Made by a program: the position numbers and the translations under genes
Part shown: positions 8,903 through 16,212 of the stretch, in pieces
How positions within the stretch are numbered: the stretch's first letter is position 1
How the letters are laid out: every line of letters begins with the position of its first letter
Assembly (NCBI GenBank): GCA_002361535.1
Contig: DETG01000125.1
Coordinates: 1 to 45,014 of the forward strand
DNA: 45,014 bases
Source of the DNA: Prevotella sp. UBA3294
GTDB lineage: Bacteria > Bacteroidota > Bacteroidia > Bacteroidales > Bacteroidaceae
Reading direction: 5' to 3'
Notes under the pieces: model-generated
Database searches by the model: none
Told to the model about the DNA's origin: nothing
What the model saw: only the letters and a program-made list of their open reading frames with translations

Positions 8903-10132
8903 TTGAAGAAAATCGTGTTATGTATCCTCGGGGTCGTCGGTCTCTTATTGTCATGTAATGAGGGGAGACAAGACAAACGGGTCATCACGCCATGGGGCGA
9001 GGTGCAGACGGATAGTATCCCATCCACAGAGAATTTCACCCTGAAAGATATTGTCTCCAACGGGGAGATGATCATGCTCACCTTGTCGGGCCCAGAGACC
9101 TACTACGACTATCATGGTCGTGGCATGGGTGCCCAGTTCCTGCTCTGTGAGAAATTTGCACAAAGCATCGGTGTGTCTCTCCGTGTGGAACTCTGTAAGG
9201 ATACCATGGAGATGGTGTGGAAATTAGGGCGCGGAGAAGCGGATATCATTGCCTACATGCTTCCTGACAGTATCGTGAAGCATCTCTCAGATTCTATTAT
9301 TGACAGCGACGCACTGCGTTTCTGTGGTGCCTACCAGACGGCTCCCGACTCCACGAGGATCCAATGGATCGTGTCCTCTTCCAACAGTGAACTGGCCGAC
9401 ACGCTTGATCACTGGTACAAACCGGATATGTTGGCGGAAATCAAAAAGGAGGAACACCGACTGCTCACTACGGCATCGGTGAAACGACATGTCTATTCTC
9501 CGTTCCTGAACCGTAGTACAGGTGTCATCTCGAAGTATGATGATCTCTTCAGAAAGTATGCACCTCTGGCACGGTGGGACTGGCGTTTGATGGCTGCGCA
9601 GTGTTATCAGGAAAGCTGCTTCGATCCGAAAGCACGATCGTGGGCGGGTGCACGCGGATTGATGCAGATTATGCCGGGAACGGCAGCTCACTTAGGATTG
9701 GCCATGAGCGATATCCATGCACCAGAGCCTAATATCTCGGCGGCAGCCCGTTATCTTCAGGAACTGAGCAGTACCTTTAGTGATATTCCTAACGTAACCG
9801 AACGACAGAACTTTGTGTTAGCAGCATATAACGGCGGTGCCATGCATGTAAGGGATGCGATGGCCCTGACGCGTAAGAACGGCGGAAACCCGCAGCGGTG
9901 GGGGGATGTGGCACGCAACATGCTCTTACTTCGTGAGCCTGCAGGTTATAACGATCCAGTGGTTAAGCACGGTTATATGCGTGCCAACGAAACCGTTGAC
10001 TATGTGGATCGGATCCGTGCCCGTTATGCACAGTACCGTGGTGTACCTATGGGTAAACTTCCCTCGGCAGGTGGCAGTTTCTCACCTGTGGCTCCGAGGA
10101 AAGCCAAGAAAAAGCATAAGTACCACGTATAA
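8903..10132 (+). CDS. MltF-like membrane-bound lytic murein transglycosylase
   Basis: Predicted peptidoglycan lytic transglycosylase, 409 residues. It starts with a lipoprotein signal (lipobox LLLSC, Cys18). A solute-binding-protein-3-like domain covers about residues 40-190 and an SLT/goose-lysozyme-like domain about 215-340, the MltF layout. The catalytic Glu is Glu237 in YQESCFD, followed by the conserved GLMQIMPGTA. The C-terminal tail is basic (KAKKKHKYHV). No ATG is available that keeps the lipobox, so a TTG start at 8903 is inferred from the signal peptide. It converges on hisB with only 3 bp between stop codons. Confidence 0.85.
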   Translation: MKKIVLCILGVVGLLLSCNEGRQDKRVITPWGEVQTDSIPSTENFTLKDIVSNGEMIMLTLSGPETYYDYHGRGMGAQFLLCEKFAQSIGVSLRVELCKDTMEMVWKLGRGEADIIAYMLPDSIVKHLSDSIIDSDALRFCGAYQTAPDSTRIQWIVSSSNSELADTLDHWYKPDMLAEIKKEEHRLLTTASVKRHVYSPFLNRSTGVISKYDDLFRKYAPLARWDWRLMAAQCYQESCFDPKARSWAGARGLMQIMPGTAAHLGLAMSDIHAPEPNISAAARYLQELSSTFSDIPNVTERQNFVLAAYNGGAMHVRDAMALTRKNGGNPQRWGDVARNMLLLREPAGYNDPVVKHGYMRANETVDYVDRIRARYAQYRGVPMGKLPSAGGSFSPVAPRKAKKKHKYHV

Positions 10133-10135
10133 TCG

Positions 10136-11230
10136 TTAAAGCATCCCTTTGGTAGAAGGCAGTTCGTAGTGGTAGATGTCACGGCGTACTGCCATCTTCA
10201 ACGCACGGGCCAGTGCCTTGAAGATCCCCTCGATCTTGTGGTGCTCGTTCTGTCCCTCAGCCTTGATGTTCAGGTTCATCTTGGCTGCATCACTCAGACT
10301 CTTGAAGAAATGAAGGAACATCTCCGTGGGCATCTCACCGATACGCTCCCGGTGGAACTCCGCATCCCATACTAACCACGGCCTGCCTCCAAAGTCGAGA
10401 GCTACCGAGCACAGACAGTCATCCATTGGCAGACAGTAGCCGTAGCGTTCAATGCCACGCTTGTCGCCTAACGCCTGTAGGATACATTCGCCTAAGGCGA
10501 TGGCGGTATCCTCGATGGTGTGGTGCTCATCGACATGCAGATCACCTCGGGTGTGGATCATCAGGTCCATCATACCGTGCTTTCCTATCTGCTCCAGCAT
10601 GTGGTCGAAGAATCCCAGTCCGGTGCTGATGTCGCATTTCCCGGAGCCGTCGATATTCAGCTTGATATGGATATCCGTTTCCTTCGTGGTACGCCTCACC
10701 TCCGCCGTACGTTCTCCAGCAAAGAGAATCTCGGCGATGCGATCCCATGAGAGGGGATTGTTCCCTTCTTCTGTGCCTTGGTCTCCCAGGATGAGTGCCT
10801 TGCACCCTAAGTTCACAGCCAGTTGCCGATCACTCTCCCGGTCACCGATCACATAGCTGTTTTCAAGGTCGTAGTCGGGGTTGTTGATATACTCTGTGAG
10901 CATACCTGTCCCAGGCTTGCGGTTAGGGTGGTTGTCCTCAGGAAAATGGGGGTCGATTTTGATGTCATCGAAGGTGATGCCTTCGCCTTCCAGTGTCTGT
11001 AGGATGAAATGATGTACTGGCCAGAACGTCTCTTCGGGGAATGAAGGCGTGCCCAGTCCGTCTTGGTTGCTCACCATGACGAACTTGAAGTCAAGATTCT
11101 GGCGGATAAAGGCCAGGTTCTTGAATACGCCCTTTACAAATTTCAGTTTCTCGAATGAGTCGATCTGCTCATCAGCCGGTTCTTCTATCAGGGTACCGTC
11201 GCGGTCAATCAATAATAGTCTTTGTCTCAT
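10136..11230 (-). CDS. hisB: Bifunctional histidinol-phosphatase / imidazoleglycerol-phosphate dehydratase
   Basis: Catalyses two histidine-biosynthesis steps: dehydration of imidazole glycerol phosphate, and dephosphorylation of histidinol phosphate. The 364-residue length matches the fused enzyme. The N-terminal HAD phosphatase has DRDGT (Asp9, Asp11) and the C-terminal IGPD half has [10 protein letters not shown], the metal-binding [10 protein letters not shown] and [11 protein letters not shown]. No other his genes are in the window. Instead it sits 18 bp downstream of a minus-strand membrane-protein gene and is probably cotranscribed with it. It may be the detached end of a his operon, or the other his genes may lie elsewhere. 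Confidence 0.95.
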   Translation of the reverse strand: MRQRLLLIDRDGTLIEEPADEQIDSFEKLKFVKGVFKNLAFIRQNLDFKFVMVSNQDGLGTPSFPEETFWPVHHFILQTLEGEGITFDDIKIDPHFPEDNHPNRKPGTGMLTEYINNPDYDLENSYVIGDRESDRQLAVNLGCKALILGDQGTEEGNNPLSWDRIAEILFAGERTAEVRRTTKETDIHIKLNIDGSGKCDISTGLGFFDHMLEQIGKHGMMDLMIHTRGDLHVDEHHTIEDTAIALGECILQALGDKRGIERYGYCLPMDDCLCSVALDFGGRPWLVWDAEFHRERIGEMPTEMFLHFFKSLSDAAKMNLNIKAEGQNEHHKIEGIFKALARALKMAVRRDIYHYELPSTKGML

Positions 11231-11248
11231 ATCTTAATTCTTCCCTTT

Positions 11249-12166
11249 TCACCTTTCCAATTTTTTCTGCTCTTTTGTCTCAATACTACCGTATATATAA
11301 TAGATCACAAAGAGCACGAAGATGCCCATGATGTAAATGATGAAGTAGGTTACTACCGAAATGAAGTAGGCGAGGATGTTTAAATACCCGGGCATGCCCG
11401 ACTCATCACCTTGTGCCATGCCCTGCATGGATAGGTTATAGGCGGTCATCAGGATAATCAGGGGGAGCGTGATGATCAGCAGAATGACCGAAAGACAGAT
11501 GGTTGTGAGCAGTAAGGTCAGGAATATGTACCCCCAGTGCCTCATACCCGTCTTCCATCCTTTGAACCAGATCTGATGGAAACGGGTGTCTGTCTGCACC
11601 ACATATTTCATGATGGGATAGACGAATGGCAACATCAGGAGCATGACGACGAGGGTGGCTAAGAATACCATTCCGCCAATCTTCACGATAGCCATCTGCT
11701 GTTGCAGGGCGATCATGGGATTCGCCTGGGGCATCGTGCCCGTCTGGATGTCTCCTCCCCATAGTGCATAGCCGATGCCACCCCCAGCCATGCCGAAAAC
11801 CAAGCCGGCGATGCCGAAAAAGAAGATCATCCAGAGATTGATTTTAAGTGCGCGCAGAATATTCCATGAAAGAGACTGCGTGTTCACAAGCATGTAAACC
11901 CTTCCGTAGAAAATGATTTCGGCGATGAGGGCAAAAAGCATCATGCATATTGAGACGATGATCCTGTTAACCGACATGGGTTCAAGATGATAAGCTCTGA
12001 GCTGGTTCAGAATAAAGAACCCTGATAAGGCTGCCAGGACGAGGGCATAGAGCCAGCAGTGGCGCAGGATGATCTTGTAGTTGTCGGCGAACAGATTGTA
12101 GGCGGCACGTATCGTGGAGCGATAGCCCCGGCCTTTCATCAGTTCTTCTTGTTTTAACGATGTCAT
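11249..12166 (-). CDS. Multi-pass membrane protein of unknown function
   Basis: I do not recognise a specific family. From ATG 12166 (MTSLKQEELM) the protein has 305 residues. The N-terminal region of about 30 residues is cytoplasmic and basic (KGRGYRSTIRAAY). About six hydrophobic segments follow, with a glycine-rich stretch (IAGLVFGMAGGGIGYALWG) and a Lys/Glu-rich C-terminal tail (ETKEQKKLER). An upstream in-frame ATG at 12253 is rejected because it would lie upstream of the promoter box at 12191-12198. It precedes hisB by 18 bp on the same strand and probably shares its transcript; this need not imply a shared function. Confidence 0.75.
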   Translation of the reverse strand: MTSLKQEELMKGRGYRSTIRAAYNLFADNYKIILRHCWLYALVLAALSGFFILNQLRAYHLEPMSVNRIIVSICMMLFALIAEIIFYGRVYMLVNTQSLSWNILRALKINLWMIFFFGIAGLVFGMAGGGIGYALWGGDIQTGTMPQANPMIALQQQMAIVKIGGMVFLATLVVMLLMLPFVYPIMKYVVQTDTRFHQIWFKGWKTGMRHWGYIFLTLLLTTICLSVILLIITLPLIILMTAYNLSMQGMAQGDESGMPGYLNILAYFISVVTYFIIYIMGIFVLFVIYYIYGSIETKEQKKLER

Positions 12167-12190
12167 AACATTCTGATTAAAAATTTGTCG

Positions 12191-12198
12191 CAAAGGTA
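12191..12198 (-). promoter_or_regulatory. Promoter -7 box for membrane protein-hisB unit
   Basis: Minus-strand TACCTTTG, an exact -7 box, lies 25 bases upstream of the ATG at 12166. It belongs to a 38-bp block (12191-12228) that is nearly identical to 11-48. Confidence 0.6.
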
Positions 12199-12272
12199 CG
12201 AAAAATCTGACTAAGTGAGAAGGAAACAGATGTTTTTTTCCTATTTGATTCATTTATTTCTGATAATTGTTG

Positions 12273-12280
12273 TATCTTTG
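12273..12280 (+). promoter_or_regulatory. Promoter -7 box for the oxidoreductase operon
   Basis: TATCTTTG matches TAnnTTTG and lies 24 bases upstream of the ATG at 12305. The preceding TTGTTG resembles the context at 8881-8894. No TTTG is found at the standard -33 distance. Confidence 0.55.
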
Positions 12281-12304
12281 CATCATCATCAAAGACAGTG
12301 AGGA

Positions 12305-13288
12305 ATGAAACTGATTAATTGGGGATTCATCGGTTGCGGAGAGGTGACTGAGAAGAAATCGGGACCAGCCTTCAACGAGGTGACAGGCTCAAAGGTAGTA
12401 GCAGTGATGAGCCGCACGGAACGCCGGGCCCGTTCGTATGCCGAACGGCATCATGTGCCGAAATGGTACACTGATGCCCAGGAACTGATCGATGATCCCG
12501 ATGTGAATGCCATCTACGTGGCCACGCCTCCCAGCAGTCATGCCACTTTTGCCATCATGTCGATGCGTGCCGGTAAACCCGTCTATGTGGAAAAACCATT
12601 GGCATCGAGCTATGATGAATGTGTGCGCATCAACCGGGTGAGCGAGGAGACGGGCATACCCTGTTACGTAGCCTATTACCGTCGCTACCTGCCTTATTTC
12701 CAACGGGTGAAGGAGATTGTCAAGAACGGTGTCATCGGAAATATCGTGAATGTGCAGGTGCGTTTCTCTGTTCCTCCACGCGATCTGGATTATTCGTCTG
12801 AGGAGAAACTGCCATGGCGCTTACAGCCGGCGATTGCTGGTGGCGGCTATTTCTATGACCTGGCTCCTCACCAGCTCGACCTCCTGCAGGATATCTTCGG
12901 TGTGATCACGGAGGCTGATGGTATCTGTGCCAACTGCGGACATCTGTACAGTGCGGAAGATAGTGTGAGTGCCTGCTTCCGTTTTGAGAGTGGAGTGCCC
13001 GGCAGCGGCTCCTGGTGCTTCGTGGGCCATCATTCGGCACAGGAAGACCGTATCGAGATCATCGGTGAGCAGGGAACACTGAGCTTCTCTGTATTTAACT
13101 ACGATCCTATTCAGTTGGTGACGAGTGAAGGAGAGACGAAGATCACCGTGCCCAACCCGCCGTATGTACAGCTGCCGATTATCCGTTCGGTGATCGAGGA
13201 CCTGCAAGGACTGGGCATCTGCACGGCCACCAGTGTGAGTGCTACGCCGGTGAATTGGGTGCTTGACAGAATCCTCGGGAAATTCTGA
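12305..13288 (+). CDS. Gfo/Idh/MocA family NAD(P)-dependent oxidoreductase
   Basis: Predicted sugar or cyclitol dehydrogenase, 327 residues. The N-terminal Rossmann fold shows GFIGCGEV at residues 7-14, and the hallmark EKPL motif, whose Lys is catalytic in this family, is near residue 98. The C-terminal alpha/beta domain contains GGGYFYDLAPHQLDLLQ, with the His commonly used in substrate binding. No signal peptide, so it should be cytoplasmic. The substrate cannot be named from sequence. It is first in a likely three-gene transcript with DUF4421 and DUF1460 genes (23 and 4 bp gaps), but these envelope proteins give no clue to the substrate. Confidence 0.88.
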   Translation: MKLINWGFIGCGEVTEKKSGPAFNEVTGSKVVAVMSRTERRARSYAERHHVPKWYTDAQELIDDPDVNAIYVATPPSSHATFAIMSMRAGKPVYVEKPLASSYDECVRINRVSEETGIPCYVAYYRRYLPYFQRVKEIVKNGVIGNIVNVQVRFSVPPRDLDYSSEEKLPWRLQPAIAGGGYFYDLAPHQLDLLQDIFGVITEADGICANCGHLYSAEDSVSACFRFESGVPGSGSWCFVGHHSAQEDRIEIIGEQGTLSFSVFNYDPIQLVTSEGETKITVPNPPYVQLPIIRSVIEDLQGLGICTATSVSATPVNWVLDRILGKF

Positions 13289-13311
13289 GGGTGGAAGAGA
13301 TGAGATGAAGG

Positions 13312-14466
13312 ATGACGGATAAGTTGAAAAGGTTGCTCTTGGGATTGTTGATGGCGATAGCACAATATGCTGTTGCACAGACTGTTGTGCCTGACAGTAC
13401 AACCCATGCTTTGGAGTCTTCTGTGACCGATGTCTCACCCAAGAATACAAAAGAGGATGTGCCCCATCGCATTGGAAACTTCTTCACGCGCTATTTCAAG
13501 GACTTCAACGAGATCGATACCAACTATATCGAGCCACAGCACTTTAACTATGCGGTGATGATGCAGAACACGAATACGTATGAGACCTACCGCATCAGTA
13601 GTAAATCGGGACAGTCGGTGTCGTTTGCACCGGAACTTACCTACCGGGTAGGACCGTATTTTGGGTGGCGATGGATCTTCTTGGGATATACCTTCGACAT
13701 CAATCATGTCAGTAGCGGCCATAAGAAAAAGGAATTCGATATCAGTCTGTATAGTAACCTGGTCAGTGTGGACCTTTACTACCGTAAGACCGGAAATGAC
13801 TATAAGATCCGGAATATTGTGCTCGATGATGATCGGGGTACGATCCGCCATGTGGACATCCCTTTTTCCGGACTGAATGTGGGGATCGTAGGCTTTGACC
13901 TGTATTACGTCTTCAATCATAAGAAATTCTCTTATCCTGCTGCCTTCAGTCAAAGTACAGTACAGCGACGCAGTTGTGGATCACCCCTGTTCGGAATAGG
14001 ATACAACAAGCACAACATGAGCCTGAACCACGAAAAGCTGCAGCAAGCCATGGACGGACTGCCTGCCGATGTGGTGGAGAAATACGGAACCATCCAGCTT
14101 GACAGCGGCTTGATGTTCAGTGAGGTGAAATATGAGAACTTAAGAATTTCAGGAGGATACGCATACAACTGGGTCTTTGCCAGAAACTGGTTACTGGCAG
14201 CCAGTCTGTCGGTGTCACTCGACTACAACAACTCGTTCGGCGACCTGCTGCAAGACGGTCAGCAACGTATCCGCGATTTCTCATTCACGAACATCACATT
14301 CAACGGCACGGGGCGTCTGGGTATCGTATGGAACAACACCCGCTGGTTTGCCGGCATGAGTGCTATCATACATAAGTATCATTATCAGAAGAGTCAGTTC
14401 TCGACAAACAGCCACTTCGGGAGTCTGAACTTCTATGTAGGACTGAATTTCAAACGAAAAAGATAG
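13312..14466 (+). CDS. DUF4421 family outer-membrane protein
   Basis: A 384-residue exported protein of a Bacteroidetes family of unknown function (DUF4421). A signal peptide (hydrophobic LLLGLLMAIAQYAVAQ) is followed by an acidic linker and then many short amphipathic strands with alternating aromatics (YRVGPYFGWRWIFLGYTFD), ending NFYVGLNFKRKR. This is consistent with an outer-membrane beta-barrel. ATG 13312 is the first start giving a signal peptide. The 23-bp gap from the oxidoreductase stop is made of GATGAGA/GATGAAG-like repeats. It is 4 bp ahead of the DUF1460 gene, so cotranscription is likely. Confidence 0.8.
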   Translation: MTDKLKRLLLGLLMAIAQYAVAQTVVPDSTTHALESSVTDVSPKNTKEDVPHRIGNFFTRYFKDFNEIDTNYIEPQHFNYAVMMQNTNTYETYRISSKSGQSVSFAPELTYRVGPYFGWRWIFLGYTFDINHVSSGHKKKEFDISLYSNLVSVDLYYRKTGNDYKIRNIVLDDDRGTIRHVDIPFSGLNVGIVGFDLYYVFNHKKFSYPAAFSQSTVQRRSCGSPLFGIGYNKHNMSLNHEKLQQAMDGLPADVVEKYGTIQLDSGLMFSEVKYENLRISGGYAYNWVFARNWLLAASLSVSLDYNNSFGDLLQDGQQRIRDFSFTNITFNGTGRLGIVWNNTRWFAGMSAIIHKYHYQKSQFSTNSHFGSLNFYVGLNFKRKR

Positions 14467-14470
14467 AAAG

Positions 14471-15328
14471 ATGAAAAGGATTGCATTGACCACCTTGCTT
14501 TGCCTTGGGATGCTCAACCTGTTGGCCACTACCGTGCAATATGAGCACGAAGACAGCGTAAAAGTGGTGGAACTGCTGAAAACAGCACCACGGGAGGGAA
14601 ATCTGATGGTGCACTTTGCCCGTCAGCTCATCGGTGTTCCTTATGTAGGACATACCTTGGAGCCTTTCGATAAGGAAAGACTGATTGTCAACCTGCGGCA
14701 GCTCGACTGCACCACGATGGTGGAGAACGCACTGGCACTGAGCCTCTGTGTCCGCGACAGCCTCTGCTCCTTCGAGGCCTTCTGTCATGTCCTGCAGAAA
14801 ATTCGCTATGAACAGGGGGATGAACCTGCCTACATCAAGCGACTGCATTACTTCACCTCGTGGATAGAGGATAACACGAGCATGGACTTCTGTAAGGAGG
14901 TGCAGGGACCCAACCCGCCGTTCACCGCATGGCAGACGGTTGAGGCCAGCTATATGACACAGCATCCCGACCGCTATCGGATGCTGAAGGTGAATCCCGG
15001 AGATATACCTGCCATCAGGAAAATGGAACAGCGCATCGAGGGACGGCGGTATCGGTATATCCCCAAGGGACAGCTCACGAACACCCCACTGCTGAGACAG
15101 ACCATCCTCGATGGTGACATCATTGCCATCATCACGAATATTTCAGGTCTCGACACCCAGCATATCGGCATCGCTGTATGGCACGATGACGGACTGCACC
15201 TGCTCAACGCTTCCAGTATTCATCACAAAGTGGTGGAAGAGCCCATGACGCTCCAGCAGTACCTCTACCAGCATAAGACCATGCCAGGCATTCGGATTAT
15301 TAGACCAAAGATGAAAGATGAGAGATGA
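14471..15328 (+). CDS. DUF1460 family (NlpC/P60-like) exported amidase-like protein
   Basis: A 285-residue secreted protein of the DUF1460 family, which is structurally related to NlpC/P60 and N-acetylmuramoyl-L-alanine amidase-like cysteine hydrolases. It is therefore a candidate peptidoglycan-fragment hydrolase. It shows a signal peptide (IALTTLLCLGMLNLLATT), the Cys nucleophile context LDCTTMVENA (Cys80) and a His in HIGIAVW in the C-terminal part. The last codons (MKDER) run into an array of eight GATGARA heptamers (15310-15365), so the C-terminus and stop codon lie inside simple repeat DNA. Activity on cell-wall material is family knowledge, not shown here. Confidence 0.82.
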   Translation: MKRIALTTLLCLGMLNLLATTVQYEHEDSVKVVELLKTAPREGNLMVHFARQLIGVPYVGHTLEPFDKERLIVNLRQLDCTTMVENALALSLCVRDSLCSFEAFCHVLQKIRYEQGDEPAYIKRLHYFTSWIEDNTSMDFCKEVQGPNPPFTAWQTVEASYMTQHPDRYRMLKVNPGDIPAIRKMEQRIEGRRYRYIPKGQLTNTPLLRQTILDGDIIAIITNISGLDTQHIGIAVWHDDGLHLLNASSIHHKVVEEPMTLQQYLYQHKTMPGIRIIRPKMKDER

Positions 15329-15365
15329 AAGATGAGAGATGAAAGATGAGAGATGAGAGATGAAA
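15310..15365. repeat. Heptamer array GATGAAA/GATGAGA
   Basis: Eight heptamers, largely alternating GATGAAA and GATGAGA, span the stop codon of the DUF1460 gene and the junction with the guanine deaminase remnant. Gain or loss of a unit changes the frame, because 7 is not divisible by 3. Confidence 0.85.
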
Positions 15366-15962
15366 GATTTGGAAAAGGAAAGCAGTTGTTACGGCGATGC
15401 CTATAACCACTATGGTCTTTTCGGACAGACTCCTACCATCATGGCTCACTGCGTTTGGACTTCGGGCGAGGAGCTGGAACTGATGAAAAGAAATGGCGTC
15501 ATGGTTGCCCATTGCCCCACATCCAATTTCAACCTGTCATCGGGGATGGCTCCTGTACGAACATTCCTCAATGAAGGACTGCGTGTAGGTCTTGGCAGCG
15601 ATATCAGCGGAGGGCACGACTTGAACATGTTCCGTATGTTGACTTATGCTGTTCAGGTGAGTAAGATGCACTACCAACAAGATCATAATAAGCCCTTTCT
15701 CACCTTGTCGGAAGTGTTTTGGATGGCCACCAAGTCGGCAGGAAGTTTCTTCGGAAAGGTAGGAAGCTTCGAGCCTGGCTATGAATTTGATGCTCTGGTC
15801 ATCGACGATGATGTGCTGCACCCGGATGAGTATTCATTGCTCCACCGTCTGGAGCGGTTTATTTGTGTGGGCGATGACCGTCAGATTGTGCATCGCTTCT
15901 GTCGTGGGAAGGAGGTCATCCTTCATGCCCTCGCTCCCTCGTCTTCCCGTGCTTTCGAATGA
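15360..15962 (+). pseudogene. guaD: Guanine deaminase remnant, C-terminal half only
   Basis: About 200 residues match the C-terminal half of guanine deaminase (amidohydrolase superfamily, guanine to xanthine). Visible motifs are IMAHCVW (a metal/active-site His), VAHCPTSNFNLSSG, and GLGSDISGG with the conserved Asp. The N-terminal half, which should carry the entrance HxH metal ligands and is about 200 residues long in the family, is missing: the match begins abruptly next to the GATGARA array. The open frame retains an ATG, but a protein without the HxH ligands should not be active. The C-terminal residues after FCRGKEVI are unusual and may be altered. A sequencing or assembly break is less likely, since both flanks look like real sequence. 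Confidence 0.75.
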
Positions 15963-15999
15963 AGCAAGTGTAGCATGCGATGATAAAAACGGTGTTTTT

Positions 16000-16097
16000 C
16001 TTATAGCTATAACCAAGGCGGGTAAAGCGAAGAACCTCACGTCGTCTGCTTTTATCAATAAATATCGTCTGTCGAGCAGTAGCAGTGTACAGTCAGC
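16000..16097 (+). pseudogene. 98-bp relic of the AAA ATPase gene
   Basis: This stretch is almost identical (four mismatches by eye) to 19906-20003 inside the intact ATPase gene. It encodes the same peptide core (AGKAKNLTSSAFINKYRL). Outside it the similarity stops on both sides. It is the leftover of a second ATPase gene copy or of a recombination event. Confidence 0.85.
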
Positions 16098-16131
16098 AAT
16101 AGTGGCCCTTGCATTGTTTTTCGGGGATTTC

Positions 16132-16163
16132 TTTGGCGGTTCGGCTTTTTTTTACTATATTTG
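16132..16163 (+). promoter_or_regulatory. Promoter of the secreted repeat-protein gene
   Basis: TTTG (16132-16135), a 20-bp spacer and TATATTTG (16156-16163) are an exact match to the Bacteroidales promoter. The start codon at 16213 gives a leader of about 43 nt. Confidence 0.75.
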
Positions 16164-16212
16164 CACACTTAATTTTTATATTTAGGATTTTTCACTAAAC
16201 ACCAAGACCAAT

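Noticed and set aside
12821..13450. Minus-strand open frame of 209 codons
   Set aside because: It spans the antisense of two real genes and the spacer between them, and has no domain features.
15781..16185. Open frame of 134 codons containing an ATPase-like peptide
   Set aside because: It is out of frame with the deaminase remnant and only joins its shadow to the 98-bp ATPase relic; not a real gene.
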